Shown: in pieces, positions 60,494 to 64,000 of the stretch
Numbering within the stretch: the first letter of the stretch is position 1
How the letters are laid out: each line of letters opens with the position of its first letter
NCBI GenBank assembly: GCA_964518905.1
Contig: CAZFJL010000011.1
Coordinates: forward strand, 1-64,000
Length of the DNA: 64,000 nucleotides
From: RDYZ01 sp964518905
GTDB taxonomy: Bacteria; Cyanobacteriota; Cyanobacteriia; Cyanobacteriales; Geitlerinemataceae
Direction: 5' to 3'
Translations under genes and position numbers: made by a program
Notes under the pieces: generated by a model
Told to the model about the DNA's origin: nothing
The model's database searches: none
What the model saw: the letters and a program-made list of their open reading frames with translations, nothing else

Positions 60494-60834
60494 CAGTCCA
60501 AACCCTCCGCATTTAGCATTTGTTCAACCCGCGATCGGAGCAACGGCAAATCCGACTCCACAATCCGCCAGACAATCTGAAGATCAACCCGAAAATACTC
60601 ATGCACTGCCAAATTCCGAAAATCAATCACCCCGCGCCAGTTTAAATCCGAATACCGCTCCCTAATCTCCGCACTCATTGCACGCGCCGCCTCACCTAAA
60701 ATTTGTAAATGATACAAAATCCAAGTTTGAATTAATTCATCCTCAAAAAAAGTACGCTTTCCCCGAGTAGCATAGCGCTCAATATTTTCCAGGCTCTCTA
60801 ACATATCTTTAATACGTTCTAAATCACTTCTCAT
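60493..60834 (-). CDS. hepT: HEPN toxin HepT (second pair)
   Basis: A 113-residue HEPN toxin, the same length as the other copy but clearly diverged. The motif R73-N-x3-H78-x-Y80 (FRNLAVHEY) is intact. The ATG at 60834 overlaps the upstream mntA stop as ATGA; a TTG four codons earlier also exists. Its stop shares one nucleotide with the mntA of the other pair. The order mntA-hepT is the same in both pairs, suggesting an ancient or repeated duplication with divergence. It is expected to be paired with the mntA at 60831-61127. Confidence 0.93.
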   Translation of the reverse strand: MRSDLERIKDMLESLENIERYATRGKRTFFEDELIQTWILYHLQILGEAARAMSAEIRERYSDLNWRGVIDFRNLAVHEYFRVDLQIVWRIVESDLPLLRSRVEQMLNAEGLD

Positions 60835-61127
60835 AGCAAAAAACAATCCTTCATAACATTATCTCGAACCCGAGACTTTAACCCCGCCTCCGTCACCACA
60901 TCCACCTCGCGCCCCAACAAATCCTGTAGATCATGCATCAAACCCACCGGAAACCACGGCGACACACGATCGATATCATAATCAATCAAAAAATCGATAT
61001 CACTCTCCGGTGTCTCCTCACCCCGCGCCACCGAACCAAACACTCGGACATTAAACGCCCCGTGCCGCTCCGCCACCGCAAGAATTGCCTCGCGCTTTTC
61101 CGCCAATAAATCTCGTAAAACCATCAC
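60831..61127 (-). CDS. mntA: MNT antitoxin MntA (second pair)
   Basis: A 98-residue MNT nucleotidyltransferase. The active site GSVARGEETPESDID is identical in protein to the other copy and almost so in DNA, whereas the flanks (LRDLLAEKREAILAVAERH, DIDRVSPWFPVGLMHDLQ, EAGLKSRVRDNV) differ. This localised identity points to gene conversion between copies. It overlaps hsdM upstream by 4 nt (ATGA) and the hepT downstream by 4 nt, so the toxin-antitoxin pair is tightly coupled to the methyltransferase gene. It begins MMVLRD; the second ATG is an alternative. Confidence 0.94.
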   Translation of the reverse strand: MMVLRDLLAEKREAILAVAERHGAFNVRVFGSVARGEETPESDIDFLIDYDIDRVSPWFPVGLMHDLQDLLGREVDVVTEAGLKSRVRDNVMKDCFLL

Positions 61128-62689
61128 TCAATCTCCAAAGGAAACCCAACCTTCGCTAACTGAATTTTAATCTCCTCATCCAGTATCGTCCCCTCTTGCA
61201 TCAGCTCCGATAATTCCGCCGTCAAAGCCCCCATCTTCTCCTCAAATGGAATCCCATCATCCACCTCATCCGGAATTCCCACATACCGCCCCGGCGTCAA
61301 CACAAACTTGTGTTGCTCGATATCTGCCAACGTCGCCGACTTACAAAACCCCTTGATGTCTTCATAGTCGCCCCCCTCACGCTTCCACTCGCGATACGTA
61401 TCCGCCACCTTCGCGATATCCTCATCCGCAAACGCCCGATTCCGCCGATTCAACATGTAGCCCAGCTCCGACGCATCGATGAACAGCACCTCACCACGAC
61501 GCGATCGATTCTTATTGCCATTCTTGTAGCGTGACAAAAACCACAAACACGCCGGAATTCCCGTGTTGTAAAACAACTGCGTCGGCAACATCACAACGCA
61601 ATCCACCAAATCCGCCCGCACCAACGACTGGCGGATCTGACCCTCACCGCTCGTATTCGACGACAGCGACCCATTCGACAACACAAACCCCGCCGACCCA
61701 GTCGGTGCGAGGTGATAGAGGAAATGCTGCACCCAACCAAAATTTGCATTCCCCGTAGGTGGCATTCCATACTGCCAGCGCCCATCATCCTTAAGCTGGT
61801 CACCGCTCCAATCACTGTCATTAAACGGCGGATTCGCAATCACAAAATCAGCCTTCAGGTCAGGGTGAGCATCGTTTAGAAACGACCCCTCCGGATTCCA
61901 CTTGATATTCGACCCGTCAATCCCCCGAATCGCCAGGTTCATTCGGCATAGCTTATACGTCGTCTCATTGCTCTCCTGCCCGTAAATCGAGACATTATCC
62001 AAGCGCCCCTGGTGCGCCTCTACAAACTTCTGACTCTGGACAAACATCCCGCCCGAGCCACAGCACGGATCAAACACCCGTCCCTCATACGGCTCCAGCA
62101 TTTCCACCAACAGCCGCACAATGCTTTCCGGCGTATAGAACTGCCCGCCCTTCTTGCCTTCATTCAGCGCAAACTGACCCAGGAAATACTCGTACACCTC
62201 ACCCAATAAATCCTTTGATCGCGCCTCCGAGCCACCCAGCGCGATCGAGCCGATGAGATCGATTAGCCCACCCAACGACGCCGGGTCGAACTTCTGCTGT
62301 CCATAAACCTTCGGCAAAATTCCCTTGAGCCGCTTTTGGTTTTCTGCCTCAATCGCTATCATCGCGCGATCGACCATCTGGCCGATGTCCGCCTGCTTCG
62401 CTTTGCCCTGAATAAACGACCACCGTGCCTCCTGCGGCACAAAAAACACATTCTCAGCGACGTACTCGTCCTTATCCTCAGGATCTGCCCCCTCATACTC
62501 GCCATCACCCGTTACCAGCTTTTGGTACAGCTCATCAAACGCATCCGAGATGTACTTCAGGAAAACCAACCCTAAGACGATGTGCTTATATTCCGCCGCG
62601 TCGATATTTTTTCGGAGCTTGTCGGCAGACTTCCAAAGCTTCTGCTCGAAAGAGTCCGTATCGACCGTCTTAGACTTTTTTTGGGGCAT
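61124..62689 (-). CDS. hsdM: Type I restriction-modification methyltransferase subunit HsdM
   Basis: HsdM is the N6-adenine methyltransferase subunit of type I systems. The 521-residue protein has the N-terminal helical domain (SFEQKLWKSADKLRKNIDAA), the SAM-binding motif I GRVFDPCCGSGGMFVQS and catalytic motif IV FVIANPPFNDSDW, and a C-terminal region that contacts HsdS (KFVLTPGRYVGIPDEVDDG). It is the first gene of the leftward operon, and its stop overlaps the mntA start by 4 nt, which places the first toxin-antitoxin pair directly under hsdM translation. The ATG at 62689 begins MPQKKSKTVD. A promoter should lie in the following 324-bp gap. Full-length and intact. Confidence 0.97.
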   Translation of the reverse strand: MPQKKSKTVDTDSFEQKLWKSADKLRKNIDAAEYKHIVLGLVFLKYISDAFDELYQKLVTGDGEYEGADPEDKDEYVAENVFFVPQEARWSFIQGKAKQADIGQMVDRAMIAIEAENQKRLKGILPKVYGQQKFDPASLGGLIDLIGSIALGGSEARSKDLLGEVYEYFLGQFALNEGKKGGQFYTPESIVRLLVEMLEPYEGRVFDPCCGSGGMFVQSQKFVEAHQGRLDNVSIYGQESNETTYKLCRMNLAIRGIDGSNIKWNPEGSFLNDAHPDLKADFVIANPPFNDSDWSGDQLKDDGRWQYGMPPTGNANFGWVQHFLYHLAPTGSAGFVLSNGSLSSNTSGEGQIRQSLVRADLVDCVVMLPTQLFYNTGIPACLWFLSRYKNGNKNRSRRGEVLFIDASELGYMLNRRNRAFADEDIAKVADTYREWKREGGDYEDIKGFCKSATLADIEQHKFVLTPGRYVGIPDEVDDGIPFEEKMGALTAELSELMQEGTILDEEIKIQLAKVGFPLEIE

Positions 62690-63013
62690 CGTTCATCCAG
62701 GACTAACGTGACTCAACACACTGTATCACCCACAAATTCCCTTATTCCCCGCCCCTGTCCTACGCTCGCAAAACACCAGTCGGCAACGCACCAAACCTCG
62801 CGGTTTCCCTTCCCGCCCCTCAAAACCGCAATATTGACTTTTGTTACGCACCACCCCGAGGGCGAAACTGGGGTTCGACAATGAAAAGGATAGATCCATG
62901 CCGTCAGAACGTAATTGTCAGATTTAAACCACACATCGTTTTAAAGCTCCTGAAACGATGCAATCTAGATCTTGACTGGATCATGAAATTTTTGAATTGG
63001 GAGAGGTGAGCTG
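62690..63013. other. Divergent region between hsdM and the aldehyde dehydrogenase gene
   Basis: No supported gene. A C-rich stretch at about 62740-62830 gives way to more balanced DNA; short frames here have no start signals. It should contain the promoters of the leftward defence operon and the rightward dehydrogenase gene. Confidence 0.4.
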
Positions 63014-64000
63014 ATGGCGATCGCAACAATTAATCCGGCAACGGGCGAAACCGTCGCGACATTTACCGCACTAACCGACGCTGAAATCACCGAAAAGCTC
63101 GATCGCGCCGATCGGGCTTTTCTCGACTACCGCCGAACACTGATGGTTCAGCGCAGTCGCTGGCTCAATAATGCCGCCGATATCCTCGAACGCGACGCCG
63201 AACGGCTCGGGGCGATCATCACCCTGGAGATGGGCAAACCGATCAAAGAGGCGATCGGCGAGGTGCGGAAATGTACGACGGTGTGTCGCTACTATGCCGA
63301 TAATGCGCCGGAATTTCTCGCCGATCAGCCCGTGGACACCGACGCCACATTTAGCTACGTGGCCTACCAGCCCCTCGGGGTGATCCTCGCGGTGATGCCG
63401 TGGAATTTTCCGCTGTGGCAGGTGTTTCGCTTTGCGGCTCCGGTGCTGATGGCGGGCAATGTGGGCTTACTCAAACATGCCTCGAACGTGCCGCAGTGCG
63501 CTTTGGCGATCGAATCGATTTTGCTGGAAGCGGGATTTCCAAACGGGGCGTTCCAAACATTGCTGATCGGGGCAAGCCAGGTGGCGGACGTGGTGCGCGA
63601 CGATCGCGTCAAAGCGGCGGCACTCACGGGAAGCGAACACGCAGGGGCGAGCCTGGGATCGATCGCGGGCGAGTGCATCAAGCCGACGGTGTTGGAACTT
63701 GGCGGCAGCGATCCGTTTATCGTCATGCCCAGCGCTGATCTGGAAAAAGCGGTCAGCATCGCCGTGATCGCGCGGCTGCTCAACACCGGCCAATCCTGCA
63801 TCGCCGCCAAGCGGTTTATTTTGCACGAGACGATCGCCGATGAGTTTCTCGCCAAGCTGACGGCAAAATTCGCCGCCCTGACCATTGGCGACCCGAGCGA
63901 CCCCGCCACGGATATTGGCCCCCTCGCGACGCCGACGATCTTGGAGGATATCGATCGCCAGGTGCAAGCCTGCCTAGCAGCGGGAGCCACTGCCGCGATC
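63014..64000 (+). CDS. gabD: NAD(P)-dependent succinate-semialdehyde/aldehyde dehydrogenase, 5' part
   Basis: The first 329 codons of an aldehyde dehydrogenase, cut by the window end. It begins MAIATINPATGETVATF and shows the NAD-binding NFPLW region, the catalytic glutamate in TVLELGGSDPFIV and the nucleophilic cysteine in NTGQSCIAAKRF. The short QPLGVILAVMPWNFPLWQVF and overall pattern match the GabD1-type succinate-semialdehyde dehydrogenases of cyanobacteria, which complete the alternative 2-oxoglutarate decarboxylase TCA route. The start is supported by GAGAGGTGAG just upstream. The partner 2-oxoglutarate decarboxylase is not in the window. Family certain, substrate probable. Confidence 0.92.
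   Translation, partial: MAIATINPATGETVATFTALTDAEITEKLDRADRAFLDYRRTLMVQRSRWLNNAADILERDAERLGAIITLEMGKPIKEAIGEVRKCTTVCRYYADNAPEFLADQPVDTDATFSYVAYQPLGVILAVMPWNFPLWQVFRFAAPVLMAGNVGLLKHASNVPQCALAIESILLEAGFPNGAFQTLLIGASQVADVVRDDRVKAAALTGSEHAGASLGSIAGECIKPTVLELGGSDPFIVMPSADLEKAVSIAVIARLLNTGQSCIAAKRFILHETIADEFLAKLTAKFAALTIGDPSDPATDIGPLATPTILEDIDRQVQACLAAGATAAI

Noticed and set aside
59640..61130. Repeated blocks in the mntA region considered as a CRISPR array
   Set aside because: The repeated blocks are parts of three homologous genes at irregular spacing, not short identical repeats with unique spacers.

Overview
The window comes from a cyanobacterium, most likely a filamentous (multicellular) one. 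The sequence shows this in several ways: GCGATCGC (HIP1) octamers are everywhere; there are photosystem II subunits Psb30 and the lipoprotein PsbQ, the chlorophyll cyclase AcsF, a CP12-like protein and a PerR/FurC-type regulator; and there is a small secreted peptide precursor ending in RGSGR, the PatX/PatS signal known from filamentous cyanobacteria. Most of the window is GC-rich housekeeping DNA with short operons on both strands and little synteny logic.

Layout. 0.1-9.2 kb: alpha/beta hydrolase, RecB-like nuclease, psb30, acsF, a Fur-family repressor, a TPR protein, the patX-like gene with an overlapping upstream ORF, and a pentapeptide-repeat protein. 9.9-19.9 kb: mnmA, hisZ, ferredoxin, ABC ATPase, SpoIID-like and GH19-type cell-wall proteins, an alkyltransferase-like protein and ispG. 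20-34.3 kb: AT-rich small ORFs, psbQ, hemL, a histidine-type methyltransferase, an iron-type binding lipoprotein followed by an ExbB homologue, a TPR-CHAT protein, nadA, and the BolA/CGFS-glutaredoxin pair. 34.6-46.4 kb: an AT-richer cell-surface island with an RTX protein and TPR-GT61 glycosyltransferase in one operon, then a divergent TPR-HAD gene, a gene joining an SRSG/DTGWQG domain to a GT2 domain, a methyltransferase and a further GT2. 46.5-54 kb: pentapeptide protein, YvcK, GT39-like membrane glycosyltransferase, beta-barrel protein, a CP12 variant that has lost most redox cysteines, and a PhoD-like phosphatase. 54.2-62.7 kb: one leftward defence locus, hsdM - mntA - hepT - mntA - hepT - truncated mntA - hsdS - HEPN/Abi gene - hsdR. 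The right edge cuts an aldehyde dehydrogenase.

How genes work together. The defence locus places two intact MNT/HEPN toxin-antitoxin pairs and a third HEPN protein inside a type I restriction-modification operon; most junctions are 1-17 nt overlaps, so the parts are probably co-translated. The surface island pairs an RTX secreted protein with TPR-fused glycosyltransferases. In the divergent arm, the two halves of what is elsewhere (from memory) a single HAD-plus-partner protein are split and fused to TPR and GT2 modules. BolA with monothiol glutaredoxin, and the binding lipoprotein with ExbB, are smaller functional pairs.

Non-coding structure is rich. There are at least four families of short MITE-like or palindromic repeats, one copy with a clear 8-bp target duplication, plus several near-perfect hairpin terminators, three of them sharing an AGAAGTCCGA-type stem. 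No rRNA or tRNA genes, CRISPR arrays or intact transposase genes were seen.
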